A stretch of 50,930 bases of DNA from assembly GCF_025995175.1 (NCBI RefSeq), contig NZ_BAPV01000037.1:1-50930 (forward strand), written 5' to 3'. A program made the position numbers and the translations under genes. Under the pieces are notes generated by a model. The model searched no databases. It saw only the letters and a program-made list of their open reading frames with translations, and had not been told where the DNA came from. The stretch comes from Asaia krungthepensis NRIC 0535 (lineage in GTDB: Bacteria; Pseudomonadota; Alphaproteobacteria; Acetobacterales; Acetobacteraceae). Each line of letters opens with the position of its first letter. Position 1 is the stretch's first letter. This document shows, piece after piece, positions 24,931 to 35,200 of the stretch.

Positions 24931-25490
24931 CACGACGACAGGATTGGTTCGATGTCCAGCCCGATCTCGATCCGGAACGGCTGGTCTTCATTGATGAGAC
25001 CTGGGCTTCCACCAATATGGCGCGCCGTTATGGGCGGTGTCTGCGCGGCCAGAGGCTGCGTTCTGCCGTGCCACATGGTCACTGGAAAACGACGACATTC
25101 GTTGCGGGGTTACGGCTGACCGGCATCGTAGCGCTCATAGTGCTGGATGGTCCGATCAATGGCCGCAGCTTCCAGACCTATGTCGATCGCGTGCTGGCAC
25201 CCGATCTGCGATTAGGCAACATTGTCATCATGGACAATCTCGGCTCTCATAAAGGCCCTGGCGTTCAGGCCGCGATCGAAGCAGCAGGTGCCACCGTGCG
25301 CTATCTCCCGCCCTACAGCCCGGACTTCAATCGAATTGAGAAGGCCTTCTCCGAACTCAAAGCCCATCTCCGTAAAGCCGCAGAACGCACTTGCGACGCC
25401 CTGTGGGACAGGATCGGCACGCTGATCGATCTGTTCACTCCAGCAGAATGCGCAAACTTCTTCACCACCGCTGGGTATGAGCCAGATTGA
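24879..25490 (+). CDS. IS630-family transposase, catalytic frame
   Basis: This frame carries the DDE domain: LVFIDETWAST with the first aspartate, VIMDNLGSHKGPGV with the second, and YLPPYSPDFNRIEKAFSELK with the glutamate. It overlaps the first frame at a run of seven A residues, consistent with programmed frameshifting to make one 300-residue transposase. No disabling change is visible. Confidence 0.85.
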   Translation: MEKKTVHAAEQDRADILTRRQDWFDVQPDLDPERLVFIDETWASTNMARRYGRCLRGQRLRSAVPHGHWKTTTFVAGLRLTGIVALIVLDGPINGRSFQTYVDRVLAPDLRLGNIVIMDNLGSHKGPGVQAAIEAAGATVRYLPPYSPDFNRIEKAFSELKAHLRKAAERTCDALWDRIGTLIDLFTPAECANFFTTAGYEPD

Positions 25491-25503
25491 AAGGAAAACG
25501 CTC

Positions 25504-26059
25504 TAGGCCGACTTGTGATGATAGATGGTCGCTGCAGCGGTCTGCGCATGAGCAGCTACACTCGTCACGATGGGGCAGAGTATGATCGCTGCGCTCAACA
25601 GCAATCAACCTCGTCTCTGAAAATCAATGGCGTCCATTAAAATATCATTGAGGGAACTTGATCGGGCATGACTGCGGTTTCTATCATTTCATTGCAATAG
25701 CATTACCGTATTTTGCACAGTGTTCGACCTGACAATGCGCTTATATGTTACACAACAGCAACACGGTCCGCAGCTGACGGCCTCTGTGATATTATCCTGT
25801 TACTTCAGCCCATTTTCGAAAACAGTCATCCGCTCTAAACTTTTGGTGCCGATCTGGCGCCTTCGGGGCAGCAAAACGGCACCCCGCTTCAATCGCCGAT
25901 TCAATCAATCAAACAAACACCTGCCGATTTTCTCGGCGCAAGTAGTCGTATAGTTTCTCGTAAATAACGGACTCTCCGAGATTATTCTTACAATTGCGTG
26001 GAATAATGTGTTTATGTAAATAAAGTATATTGTCTTCTTCAGAATCCGTTGATGCATAA
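25504..26059. other. gene-free AT-rich stretch
   Basis: No gene, RNA or insertion-sequence end is recognised. The base composition is similar to the AT-rich island at 15.3-20.3 kb, so this may be island DNA displaced by the insertion-sequence block between them. Confidence 0.5.
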
Positions 26060-26211
26060 GAGCCTGTTCGGAAAGTCCCCTGATGATGGCCCCTGGTAGC
26101 TGCACCGAGCAATTGACGGTCACGAAACAGCGGAAATCAGGGCATTTGCGCAAAAGCTAAATGGGCCACCCGACCATTTGTCGGGCTCAGAGGCAGTTTC
26201 CAAACAGGCTC
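26060..26211. mobile_element. 152-bp MITE-like element with TAA target duplication
   Basis: Inverted ends GAGCCTGTTCGGAAA and (inward from the right) GAGCCTGTTTGGAAA enclose 152 bp with no full coding region. The flanks are TAA at 26057-26059 and 26212-26214. Ends of this type and a 3-bp TNA duplication fit a non-autonomous relative of IS5/IS427-type elements. Confidence 0.72.
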
Positions 26212-26228
26212 TAAGAGATAGTCTAATA

Positions 26229-26930
26229 TCAATCCGTAATCGCAACTAACCTCGCCCCTTTTCTGATAATATACCCAGATCCCCTGACGGACTCTATGAT
26301 CTGCTCTCTCATTGTACTCCTAAGTTTTGTACGTAGTCGGCCGATCAACACGTTGAGTGAATGGTAATTTGTGTTATTTCCGGTAATATTTTGAGATAGT
26401 AGCTCATCTCGGGTTATGCACCGATCGCGATGCCTCACTAGTAAGCTGAGAAGAGTAATCTCAGCAACTGTTAGACCTATACTGTCTCCGCCAGGGCCGT
26501 GTATAATCCTCCTCCTATAATCAATAGATAATACTTCATTTGTATCATCTGTAATATCACCAATGTAGGTCCGATCCATGAGACGAAATATGTTCATGCA
26601 TTTGGCGACAAGATGATTCCGACAGGTCACACTGTCGATGTAATCCAATGCCCCCGCCCTAATGTACTTTGTCGACAATCTCACAGTACAGTTCTTAGAA
26701 AGAATTATTACCGGCCACTCGGTTGAGCAAATAAAATCCAATATATTTCTTGTCGAGCCGGGAGTATCGCCATCAATTATCGAGACAACTTTCGTTCCCC
26801 CCGAGGCCTGCATTGTCAGATCAGGTAAAAAATGGTTAGCTATGAGAGATATCGAGGACGAACGCATGTTTCTCCGCAACAGATCAATTATTTCGTCACA
26901 AACGTTGTATGTGTTTATAACCTTGGGCAT
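26229..26930 (-). CDS. OmpR-type winged-helix regulator with degenerate receiver domain
   Basis: This 233-residue protein ends in a transcriptional-regulatory winged helix: LTVAEITLLSLLVRHRDRCI, TRDELLSQNI, SLNVLIGRLRTKLR and IIESVRGSGYIIRKG. The N-terminal part resembles a receiver (SIIDGDTPG, PVIILS, AGALDYIDSV), but the conserved lysine-proline is missing, so phosphorylation control is doubtful. The gene is AT-rich like the RiPP-like island and has no partner kinase. It may be the displaced regulator of that locus, separated by the insertion-sequence block. The ribosome site is weak. Confidence 0.8.
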   Translation of the reverse strand: MPKVINTYNVCDEIIDLLRRNMRSSSISLIANHFLPDLTMQASGGTKVVSIIDGDTPGSTRNILDFICSTEWPVIILSKNCTVRLSTKYIRAGALDYIDSVTCRNHLVAKCMNIFRLMDRTYIGDITDDTNEVLSIDYRRRIIHGPGGDSIGLTVAEITLLSLLVRHRDRCITRDELLSQNITGNNTNYHSLNVLIGRLRTKLRSTMREQIIESVRGSGYIIRKGARLVAITD

Positions 26931-27387
26931 TAAAATATTCTTCAGTAACTTGCTTTATTTCGCAATATTCAACGATTATTAAACAAATAATTTATAACTC
27001 ATACGATTCAAAAATCCTGTCGCAAATACCCGAATATACCCAGATACCGAAAATGGGTAACGATACATCACTTCCGTCCTCCCAGCGCAGGCAGACAAGA
27101 ACAATGTTCGGAGAGGTCTACATCGAAAGAACCTCTTAGGTAAAAAGTGTGCGACGGACGATGTCTATCGCGTCCATAGAAAGCACGATTGTGCCCAAAA
27201 ACACCCGGTCCGCTACCTTTGGAAGCGGCGCTGAGGCTTGTGCTCCTTGGTGCAGGACACATTGGTCTAGTTGTGGAAATCCCATACTGGCGCTGTAAGA
27301 AGCCTAAAGATAAATCATCATTTTTCGCTGACGGACGAACAGATGGAGAGTCTACGGCCGTTCTCTCCTGAGAGCCATGACAAACTT
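26931..27387. other. intergenic stretch with an IS5 remnant
   Basis: The left 130 bp is very AT-rich and should hold the promoter of the winged-helix gene. At 27320-27380, LTDEQMESLRPFSPESHDK matches the start of the IS5-family transposase just downstream (LTDEQRARLEPSFPRSHG). This marks a tandem, decayed relative. Nothing else is recognised. Confidence 0.55.
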
Positions 27388-28219
27388 AAGCTCGGGACCC
27401 ATTGATTTGAGTGGGCAAATTTGATTCAGGCTCCTTGAGGGGACTGAAGATGAGCGACCTGTATTGGCTGACGGACGAGCAGAGGGCGCGTCTGGAGCCG
27501 TCTTTCCCGAGGAGCCATGGCAGACCGCGTGTTGATGACCGGCGTGTACTGAGAAGGATCATCTTCGTGAACCGCAACGGCCTGCGCTGGCGGGATGCTC
27601 CGCGAGAGTATGGCTCGCACAAAACGCTCTATAATCGTTGGAAACGTTGGGGCGCCATGGGGATCTTTGCCCGGATGATGGATGGTCTGGCGGCCGGCAG
27701 ATTGGATCACCAGACGATCATGATGGACGCGGCCTACCTGAAGGCGCACCGCACGGCTTCCAGCCTACAGATAAAAAAAGGGGGCCCAGGCCGCCTGATC
27801 GGGCGGACCAAAGGCGGCATGAACACGAAACTGCATGCGGTGACAGACAGGAATGGCCGCCCGATCAGGTTCTTAATGACGGTAGGCCAAATCAGCGATT
27901 ACACCGGGGCCGCTGCCCTGCTGGACGATTTGCCCGCTGCAAAGTGGCTTCTGGCTGATCGTGGTTATGATGCCGACTGGTTCAGGAACGGGCTGGAGGA
28001 AAAAGGGATCAGACCCTGCATTCCAGGCCGGAGATCCCGCACGACGCCCGTGAGCTACGACAAACGCAAATACCGGCGCCGCAATCGTATCGAGATCATG
28101 TTCGGCCGGCTCAAAGACTGGAGGCGCGTCGCCACATGCGACAACAGATGCCTGGCCGTCTTTTTCTCAGCCATCTGCCTCGCCGCTACCGTCATGTTCT
28201 GGCTTTGAGTCCTGAGCCT
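27388..28219 (+). mobile_element. IS5-family insertion sequence (IS1031/IS427-like)
   Basis: An intact transposase lies between imperfect ends, AGCTCGGGACCCA at the left and, inward from the right, GGCTCAGGACTCA. The exact target duplication is not clear. A left-end remnant of a close relative is found at 13345. Confidence 0.75.
27450..28208 (+). CDS. IS5-family transposase
   Basis: This 252-residue DDE transposase appears complete. MSDLYWLTDEQRARLEPSFP opens the DUF4096 N-terminal part. IMMDAAYLKAHRTA gives the first aspartate, WLLADRGYDADWFR the second, and RRNRIEIMFGRLKDWRRVAT the Y/R-E region. The ATG at 27450 follows GAGGGGACTGAAG. Confidence 0.9.
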   Translation: MSDLYWLTDEQRARLEPSFPRSHGRPRVDDRRVLRRIIFVNRNGLRWRDAPREYGSHKTLYNRWKRWGAMGIFARMMDGLAAGRLDHQTIMMDAAYLKAHRTASSLQIKKGGPGRLIGRTKGGMNTKLHAVTDRNGRPIRFLMTVGQISDYTGAAALLDDLPAAKWLLADRGYDADWFRNGLEEKGIRPCIPGRRSRTTPVSYDKRKYRRRNRIEIMFGRLKDWRRVATCDNRCLAVFFSAICLAATVMFWL

Positions 28220-28454
28220 GGGTTCGAGGGGGATGTTTATAGAGTTGTCGCGAAAATATACTGGATAACCCATATCCCTCGCCGCAGGGTCGGACTGATG
28301 ATGGTATCGAGGACTTTTATACGGTGAGCATGTGGCGAAGTGAGTACTACCCTACCTTCCGATACAACCCGTATAGTCGCTACAACGGTGTTCCCGCTGC
28401 CAAATGTACATGGTAAGTCGACTGGGAAAGAAGGTTTGACTGGGCGATGCATCG

Positions 28455-29891
28455 ATGATTGATGAGGTAAGGCTGTTTGGGAGCCGATCGGCGGGCCGCC
28501 AAGCCGTTTTCGATCGCCTAAATGGCGCAGCGGTTGGTCTCATCGGGGACGCAGAGCTGCGCAACGCGACCGCGATCTTATGCGAGGCAGTGTTCACCCC
28601 TCCCCTTCCAGTGATCCTGGCCGGCGGCCAATTGCCGAATGGCGATTTTGCTGCCGACACACCGATTGCGGAGCCGGCTGAAACGAGCGCTCAGGCTCTT
28701 GCAGCGCTACAAAGGCTGGTCGGCGCTCTCCCCAAACAGCACAAGCTAACCCTGTGTCTTGAGGTGGAGAGCGGTGTACCTCGCTTCGTTGGGGCGCTGG
28801 GGGACGCAGGCGGCGCGAGGCCAGGTAAGGTGCTCGCCGAGTTACCCCCCTGCCCTATTGGCCAACCGCCCGCCGCTGTCTCGGCGTGGTTCTCGCACGT
28901 CTCTTCCATCGTCTTGCCTGAGCATGATGGTACCCTGCAGACGGCCCGGGATGCGGCCGAGGTGTTCAACCAGTTAGCTAAGTCAGGCAACACGCTGCGC
29001 ACTTATCGTTCGGCGGTGCGTGGGTGGTGCCGTTGGGCGAGCGACCACAACCTCCCTGCCCTACCCGCACGCAGTGATGACGTTGCTGCCTATCTCTCTG
29101 ATATGGCCCTGCGTGCGCGCAAGGTGTCCACGATTGATATCCACCGTGCGGCCCTGCGCTATCTGCATCACTTGGCGCAGATCGCCATTCCTACCAGCCA
29201 TCCCCTGGTCTCAGGGGCTCTTGCAGGTATTCGGCGCAATGCAATCAATCCGCAGCCAGAGCAGAAAACGGCTCTTACCTGGGAGTCATTGACGGAGGCA
29301 GTTGACGCGATACCCGGTCTGGATCCGACCTCTCGCAGAGACCGGGCCATCCTACTTTTGGGTTTTGCCGGAGCGTTTCGCCGTTCCGAGCTGTCAGGGT
29401 TGCTTGTGTCCGACCTGACATTTTCCGAGGATGGCTTGATCGTTCGTCTACGGCATTCGAAGGGCGACAAGGCGCGGAAAGGCGAGCTGATCGGCATCCC
29501 CTCCGGTATAACCCGTCACTGCCCTATCCTCGCGCTTACCGCCTGGTTCCGTGTTGCGGGTATCAAAGAGGGGCCAGTGTTTCGCAGGGTCTGGCTACCT
29601 GCCCAGGTCAATGCCGGCATGCCCTCCCCTGCCCTGCCTAAGATCGGCGAGGACGCGCTTTCCGACCGAGCGATTGCGGACATCATTCGCAAGCGATGCT
29701 TCGCAGCCGGTCTGGAAGGTGATTTTTCAGGTCACAGCCTGCGGCGCGGTGCGATCAACACCGGTGCCCAGGATGGATACGACCTGCTCGAGCTCAAGCG
29801 TTTCTCGCGGCACAAGAGCCTCCAGGTTGTCGAGACCTATATTGACGAGGCGAATGTGAAAGCACGTAATCCGGGCCGGAGCAGGTTCTGA
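28455..29891 (+). CDS. tyrosine recombinase (phage-integrase family)
   Basis: This 478-residue protein has a long unusual N-terminal extension, then a SAM-like core-binding domain (SGNTLRTYRSAVRGWCRWAS, VAAYLSDMALRARKVSTIDI) and the catalytic domain. GFAGAFRRSELSGL holds the first arginine, FSGHSLRRGAINTG the H-x-x-R, and FSRHKSLQVVETYI the second histidine and tyrosine. It could resolve plasmid multimers or move an element. The gene ends 6 bp before a par-flanking palindrome and converges on parB. Confidence 0.92.
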   Translation: MIDEVRLFGSRSAGRQAVFDRLNGAAVGLIGDAELRNATAILCEAVFTPPLPVILAGGQLPNGDFAADTPIAEPAETSAQALAALQRLVGALPKQHKLTLCLEVESGVPRFVGALGDAGGARPGKVLAELPPCPIGQPPAAVSAWFSHVSSIVLPEHDGTLQTARDAAEVFNQLAKSGNTLRTYRSAVRGWCRWASDHNLPALPARSDDVAAYLSDMALRARKVSTIDIHRAALRYLHHLAQIAIPTSHPLVSGALAGIRRNAINPQPEQKTALTWESLTEAVDAIPGLDPTSRRDRAILLLGFAGAFRRSELSGLLVSDLTFSEDGLIVRLRHSKGDKARKGELIGIPSGITRHCPILALTAWFRVAGIKEGPVFRRVWLPAQVNAGMPSPALPKIGEDALSDRAIADIIRKRCFAAGLEGDFSGHSLRRGAINTGAQDGYDLLELKRFSRHKSLQVVETYIDEANVKARNPGRSRF

Positions 29892-29897
29892 GCGGCC

Positions 29898-29915
29898 TGA
29901 TGCAACGTTGCATCA
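29898..29915. promoter_or_regulatory. par-flanking palindrome, copy 1 (probable parS)
   Basis: TGATGCAACGTTGCATCA is a perfect 18-bp palindrome. It overlaps the parB stop codon and sits between convergent int and parB. The same 18 bp recurs at 31921 on the other side of parAB, as expected for ParB-binding centromere sites. Confidence 0.7.
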
Positions 29916-30773
29916 TCCTCGGGATCTCAGAATGGCTTGCAGATCAGAAATCACCTGCTTTAACGTTCCGCAATCAGCTTCACTGAGATTGGCAGTCTCT
30001 TTGCGGATCTGGTCTACCAGCTTTGGGAACCTTTCAACCGGGCTGCCCTTTGAGCTAACGGGCTTTTTAGCCTTCTGGTCATCTGCATGCGTCGAATGTG
30101 GTGTGTTGAGCGCGGCTACAGTTAAGTCTCCGCTCAATGCCCGATCCATCAAATTTTTTCGACGATCGGGGGCCTTTTCACGAGCGATGCCGACTAGAAC
30201 GTTCATCGGAACTCCGGCTCGACCTGCATCGTCGAGGAATTCGGCAGGGAGTGATAGTATCTGCAGACAACGACTGATGCGGGCCTGATCCATCCCCATC
30301 TCTGTTGCCGCTTGTCGCTGAGTCCACCCATTGTGTTCAATGAGGTTGGCGAGCGCTTGCGCTTCCTCCGCCGGTTGGAGGTCGACACGCAAGAGGTTCT
30401 CCACCAGCGCGGCGGAGCGCGCATCGCCCGTGTGCGGGATAGCAAGTATGCTGGTCCAGCCGGCTTCTTGCGCGGCGCGCCAACGTCTTTCCCCTGCGAC
30501 GATGATCCAGTGCGTTCGATCGCTGGGATCCTCGCGTACGAGTATTGGTTGTAATTGCCCGTATGCCTTCAAGGAAGACGCAAGTTCAGATATTTGACTT
30601 GGGTCGATGTGACGTCTTGGTTGATCGGGGTCAGGCGCGACCTCGCCTATTTGTACCTCAAAGCTGTGTTTGAATTTTCCTTCGCCAAGGAATGGTGCGT
30701 CTATTTTCGCCATAGTCTCTGCATGATTCCGCGAGAAGATCGATTGCGGTCGTTCCTTGAATGGACGTTTCAT
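29913..30773 (-). CDS. parB: ParB-family partition protein
   Basis: This 286-residue protein has the ParB/Srx CTP-binding fold, with DPDQPRRHID, YGQLQPILVR and VAGERRWRAAQEAG. ENLLRVDLQPAEEAQALA follows, then a helix-turn-helix (WTQRQAATEMGMDQARISRC). It should load on the flanking palindromes and stimulate ParA. Its start overlaps the parA stop (TAATG), so the two are coupled. The C-terminal dimerisation part is ordinary. Confidence 0.93.
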   Translation of the reverse strand: MKRPFKERPQSIFSRNHAETMAKIDAPFLGEGKFKHSFEVQIGEVAPDPDQPRRHIDPSQISELASSLKAYGQLQPILVREDPSDRTHWIIVAGERRWRAAQEAGWTSILAIPHTGDARSAALVENLLRVDLQPAEEAQALANLIEHNGWTQRQAATEMGMDQARISRCLQILSLPAEFLDDAGRAGVPMNVLVGIAREKAPDRRKNLMDRALSGDLTVAALNTPHSTHADDQKAKKPVSSKGSPVERFPKLVDQIRKETANLSEADCGTLKQVISDLQAILRSRG

Positions 30774-31801
30774 TAAACTTCCTCCTCATTGTTAGCAGCC
30801 GCAGAAGCGTCTGTTGCGGAAACGAAGTCGCGGCGCCCTGCTATCGCTTCGGCGAGGCGCAGATAGACCCGAACTGCATTTGAGCGAGGACTAACCTCTA
30901 CTGGTATCCTAGATGCCCATGCCGCATTGCTAAATGACGTGCTAGCTGGCACGGGCTCTAACACCGGCGCCCTCGTTCCCATGACGTTGATCAAGTGCTC
31001 TACGATACCGACATCGACGTACTGGCTTTGCGAATACTGTGTTGGAATGATGCCGCCCAATTTTAGGCGAGGATTGCTCCTGCGATGAACTTTCGCGATC
31101 GTATCGAGGATAAGGTTCACGCCCATCACATCATAGGGCTCCGTGCGGACGGGAACGAACACGGTATTGGATGCGGCAAGTGCCATCCATGTGAGGAAGC
31201 CGAGATGCGGCGGTGAGTCGACAATTATAAACTCATAAGAGTCGGCGACTGTCGCCAAGGCATCTTTTAGCAGCCCTTCTGTTCCAGGTTCGCGACGAAT
31301 ATCCACTTCGGCTAGATCGATATGGCTCGGGCAAAAATCGATAGGGAGATTAATATCTGTCCCTTCAATCGTTCCTTTTTTCACGATGCAGTCGATGAGA
31401 GAAGCATCCTTGAGCAAAGCGTGCGCCAAAGTCGCCCCTCGGCGGTAGAGGTCGACAATATGCATGCCTAATAGAGCAGAAGTCGCACTCGCTTGTGGGT
31501 CAACATCGACGAGTAGAACGCGATAACCCATTTTACCTAGCGCCACAGCAATATTCAGCGCACTGGTGGTTTTGCCGACCCCACCTTTTTGATTGGCGAA
31601 AGTTATAACTGTGGTTTGTCGCTTCTCGTTGTTAGCAAGCTGCCGCATCTCGTCCATGATTTCGGGAGGAATAGGCTGTTTGCCGTTCTCCCAGCGCGAG
31701 ATGGTATGCCGATCGTAGCTTCGTCCTAGACGGAGGTTCAACGTCTCTTTGAGTTGGCTCTGCGAAAAGCCAAGCTTTTCCCTCATCTCTTTGAACGACA
31801 T
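30773..31801 (-). CDS. parA: ParA partition ATPase with N-terminal helix-turn-helix
   Basis: This 342-residue protein joins an XRE-type DNA-binding segment ([31 protein letters not shown]) to a deviant Walker ATPase, with [34 protein letters not shown] and [14 protein letters not shown]. An N-terminal DNA-binding domain is typical of ParA proteins that also repress their own promoter. The palindrome at 31921 lies 120 bp upstream of the start and may serve in that control as well as in segregation. GGGGA precedes the ATG. Confidence 0.93.
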   Translation of the reverse strand: MSFKEMREKLGFSQSQLKETLNLRLGRSYDRHTISRWENGKQPIPPEIMDEMRQLANNEKRQTTVITFANQKGGVGKTTSALNIAVALGKMGYRVLLVDVDPQASATSALLGMHIVDLYRRGATLAHALLKDASLIDCIVKKGTIEGTDINLPIDFCPSHIDLAEVDIRREPGTEGLLKDALATVADSYEFIIVDSPPHLGFLTWMALAASNTVFVPVRTEPYDVMGVNLILDTIAKVHRRSNPRLKLGGIIPTQYSQSQYVDVGIVEHLINVMGTRAPVLEPVPASTSFSNAAWASRIPVEVSPRSNAVRVYLRLAEAIAGRRDFVSATDASAAANNEEEV

Positions 31802-31920
31802 CGACTATGGTCCCCGTTTGGTGACTGTTGACGATCAACACTCAACCATCAACATATACGAAGCACATAGAGATGGCGACGTCAAACCCTTTCCGAAGAG
31901 GCGGTTTCATAGAAACTGCG

Positions 31921-31938
31921 TGATGCAACGTTGCATCA
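31921..31938. promoter_or_regulatory. par-flanking palindrome, copy 2 (probable parS or operator)
   Basis: This is an exact second copy of TGATGCAACGTTGCATCA, 120 bp upstream of parA. The remainder of 31802-32034 shows no gene. Confidence 0.7.
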
Positions 31939-32034
31939 CGACTTCATTGAGCATGTGCGGGTCTGTTTATTGGGCCGCGTACAGTGGTGTCGGAGTGAGG
32001 TGAAGCTGACAGAGGGGAGATGAGAGGAGAGAGG

Positions 32035-32165
32035 CGGACCAGAACCCGCCGTCATGGCTAAGCCGTGGCGCCTCGCCATGCTCACGACCTGCGGTCGCTC
32101 CGCGTGGCTGCGGTGCCGGCGCGCGAGCGCACCGGGCTTAACCCTGCCGCCGGGTCCTGGTGCCG
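32035..32165 (+). repeat. structured element S1
   Basis: This is the first of nine foldable elements in the backbone. Outer helix: CGGACCAGAACCCG with CGGGTCCTGGTGCCG. Second helix: GGCTAAGCC with GGCTTAACC (one C-A mismatch). Inner arm: GCCATGC (32075) with GCGTGGC (32102), capped by CGACC-TGC-GGTCG. A purine-rich GAGGAGAGAGG precedes it. It lies ahead of the large methylase/helicase gene. Confidence 0.7.
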
Positions 32166-32279
32166 GAGATGGAGAAGGGAGAGAGAAAAGAAAATCTCGA
32201 TCCCGGATCCTCTCCAATCACCGCATCCTCCCGCGTCAAAGAGCGCAGGTGAGGTCCGGTCCTGCACGGATGCCAGCCG

Positions 32280-35200
32280 ATGTCGAACGCCGATTTCCAA
32301 CTCAGCCTGTTTGGCGATACCGCCCTTGATGGCAATGCGAACCTCTTCTGGGGTGAACTGGAAGGCGAAGAGGGCGACGCACCGGGCGCGCTGCGGCCTG
32401 CGGTCGAACCCCTTGCCATTCCTCAGAGTGATTTCCGTCTCGCCGGTCTGCGTGGTCTGGCCCAGGGCTGGAAGGCGCGTGCGCGTGACAACATCGAGGC
32501 GATCAAGCTGGTCGCGACCCTCGAGCGCGAGGCCCGAAGCGCGACGAGCGAAGAGCAGGCGCAGCTGAGCCGCTTCACAGGCTTCGGGGCAGGGGATCTG
32601 GCGAATGCGCTTTTCCCCCGCGCCGATGAAGCCTATCGCGCGGGCTGGGAAAAGCTGGGTGCCGATCTCGAGGCCTGCACCACCGAGGCGGAGCGCAGCG
32701 CCCTCGCACGCTCGACCCAGTATGCCCACTACACCCCTGAAACGGTCGTCCATGCCATGTGGGACTTCATGATGGCGCGTGGCTTTGCAGGCGGGTCCGT
32801 CTTGGAGCCGGGTTGCGGGACAGGCCTGTTCGTCGCGTCGCGCCCCGAGAAGCTCGAGGGAAAGATCGCCTTCACCGGCATCGAGATGGACCCGCTCACG
32901 GCGCGCATTGCCGCGAAGCTCTATCCGAAACAGTGGATCCGTGCAGAGGACTTCACCCGTGCGAAGCTGAGCACGGGCTACGATCTGGCGATCGGCAATC
33001 CGCCGTTCTCGAACCGTACCGTGAGCCAGACTGAGCCGCGTGACCTCAAGGGGCTGTCGCTCCATGACTGGTTCCTGGCCCGCTCGATCAATGCCCTGCG
33101 CCCCAATGGGATCGCGGCCTTTGTGATCTCGCGCCACACCCTCGACAAGACCGATGCCCGTGCGCGCACGCTCATTCACGAGGAAGCCGAATTCCTGGGT
33201 GCCGTGCGCCTGCCGGCCAGCACCATGCGCGCCGATGCCGGCACGGATGTGGTCGTGGATATCGTGCTCTTCCGCAAGCGCGAGATCGGCGAGATGCCCG
33301 GTGACGAGACCTGGCTGTCCTGCGTCGATATCGAGGGCACGAACATGGGGGAGGGGGCCCTGCGCATCAATGCGTGGATGGAAGCGCACCCCGAACAGGT
33401 CCTTGGCTTTCATGGCTGGGCCAGCACGGCCTTTGGTATGGATTATACCTGCGTTGCCCGCGACGGGCAGGATCTGGCTGACGCACTCCCCGAAGCCCTC
33501 GGCCGCATTGCACCTGCACTGCGTTTCCCGCCCGTGGCCGATAGTCGCATCGTGCGCCCTGCAAAGGAGACGCGTGAGGAGGGCGGCGACCTGCGTGAAG
33601 GCAGCTACTTCATGGAAGGCGGCATCCTGCATCAGATCGTCGAAGGGCAGGGGAGGGTGGTCGCCATTCGCAAGGGCGAGCAGAAGGAAGGCATCTTCCA
33701 GAAGCACGCGCGTATCATCGAGGCGATGATTCCCGTGCGCGATGCGACCCGCGCCGTGCTGCGGGCGCAGTTCGAGAACAAGCCGTTTGCCGGTCTGCAG
33801 GCGAGCCTCAAGCGTGCCTGGCTGAACTTCACGCGCCAGTTCGGCCCGATCAACCACACGAAGACGACAACCCGCGTCAACGCCGTGACCGGCGCCGAGA
33901 GCGAGACCCAGCGTCGCCCGAACCTGCAGACCTTTCTCGACGATCCCGATGTCTGGCTCGTGTCCTCGATCGAGCGTTATGACGAGGAGACGGATACGGC
34001 CGAGCCGGGGCCGCTCTTTACCGATCGCGTCATTCAGGCGCCGTCCGAACCCGAGATCCATTCCGTCCATGACGCCTTGGCCGTGTGCCTGCACGAGGCC
34101 GGACGCGTCGAGCTGCCGATCGTGGCTGAGTTGATGGGGCAGAGCGAAGAAGCCGTGACGGCCGAGCTGGGCAACAGCATCTTCCTCGAGCCAAGCCGCT
34201 CGAGCAATGGCCGCCCGGTATGGGTGACGTCTGACGAGTATCTTTCCGGTGCCGTGCGCACCAAGCTCGCCGAGGCGCGCGAAGCCGCTGCGCGCGATGC
34301 ACGCTACGCGCGCAACGTCTCAGCCCTCGAGGCCGTGCAGCCCGAGGATCTGCGTCCGAGCGACATTACCGCCCGTCTGGGTGCGCCGTGGGTTCCCGTC
34401 GAGGTCGTGACGGCTTTCGTGTCCGAGGTGATCGGGGTGGAAGCCCGGATCTACCACACCGCTGCCGTGGCCTGCTGGTCGATCGACAAGCAGGCCTTTG
34501 CCGGTCGCGCCGAGGCGACCTCGGTCTGGGGAACCGAGCGCCGTCATGCCGGAGAGCTGCTCGAGGACGCCCTCACACAGGCAAGCCCGAAGATCTTCGA
34601 CACCTATAAGGAGGACGGGGTCGAAAAGCGCGTGCTCAACGCCAAGGAGACCGAGGCCGCCAAGGAGAAGCTCCGGGCGATCCGCAATGCGTTCCAGGAC
34701 TGGGTTTGGCAGGATAGCGAGCGCGCCGACCGCCTCGTGCGCCTGTATAACGAGACCTATAACAATCTCGTCCCGCGCCGCTTCGACGGAAGCCACCTGC
34801 GCCTGCCGGGGGCCAGCTCGGCCATCATGCTGCGCGACCACCAGAAGCGCGTCATCTGGCGCATCATCGCCTCGGGGCGCACCTACATGGCGCATGCCGT
34901 GGGTGCCGGAAAGACCTTCTCCATGTGCGCGGCCGTGATGGAGCAAAAGCGCCTAGGTCTCATCTCCAAGGCGATGATCGTCGTGCCGGGGCACTGCCTG
35001 GCGCAGATGGCTCGCGAGTTCCTGATGCTCTACCCGACCGCGAATATCATGGTCGCCGACGAGACGAACTTCGTGAAGGCCAAACGTCAGAGCTTCATCG
35101 CGCGTGCTGCGACGGGGAACTGGGACGCCATCATCATCACGCATGATGCCTTCAAGTTCATCCCGGTCGAGAGCAGTTTCGAGCGCGAGATGATCGAGGA

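Larger units (their letters stand above)
24450..25503 (+). mobile_element. IS630-family insertion sequence, apparently intact
   Basis: The 1054-bp element has terminal repeats GAGCGTTTTC and GAAAACGCTC and is flanked by TA on both sides (24448-24449 and 25504-25505), the IS630 target duplication. It landed at the CTAG that ends the IS481 remnant. Two overlapping frames encode the transposase. Confidence 0.87.

Noticed and set aside
32082-34094. Long minus-strand frame of 670 residues
   Set aside because: Antisense shadow of the methylase/helicase gene in high-GC DNA; the plus-strand protein has clear catalytic motifs.
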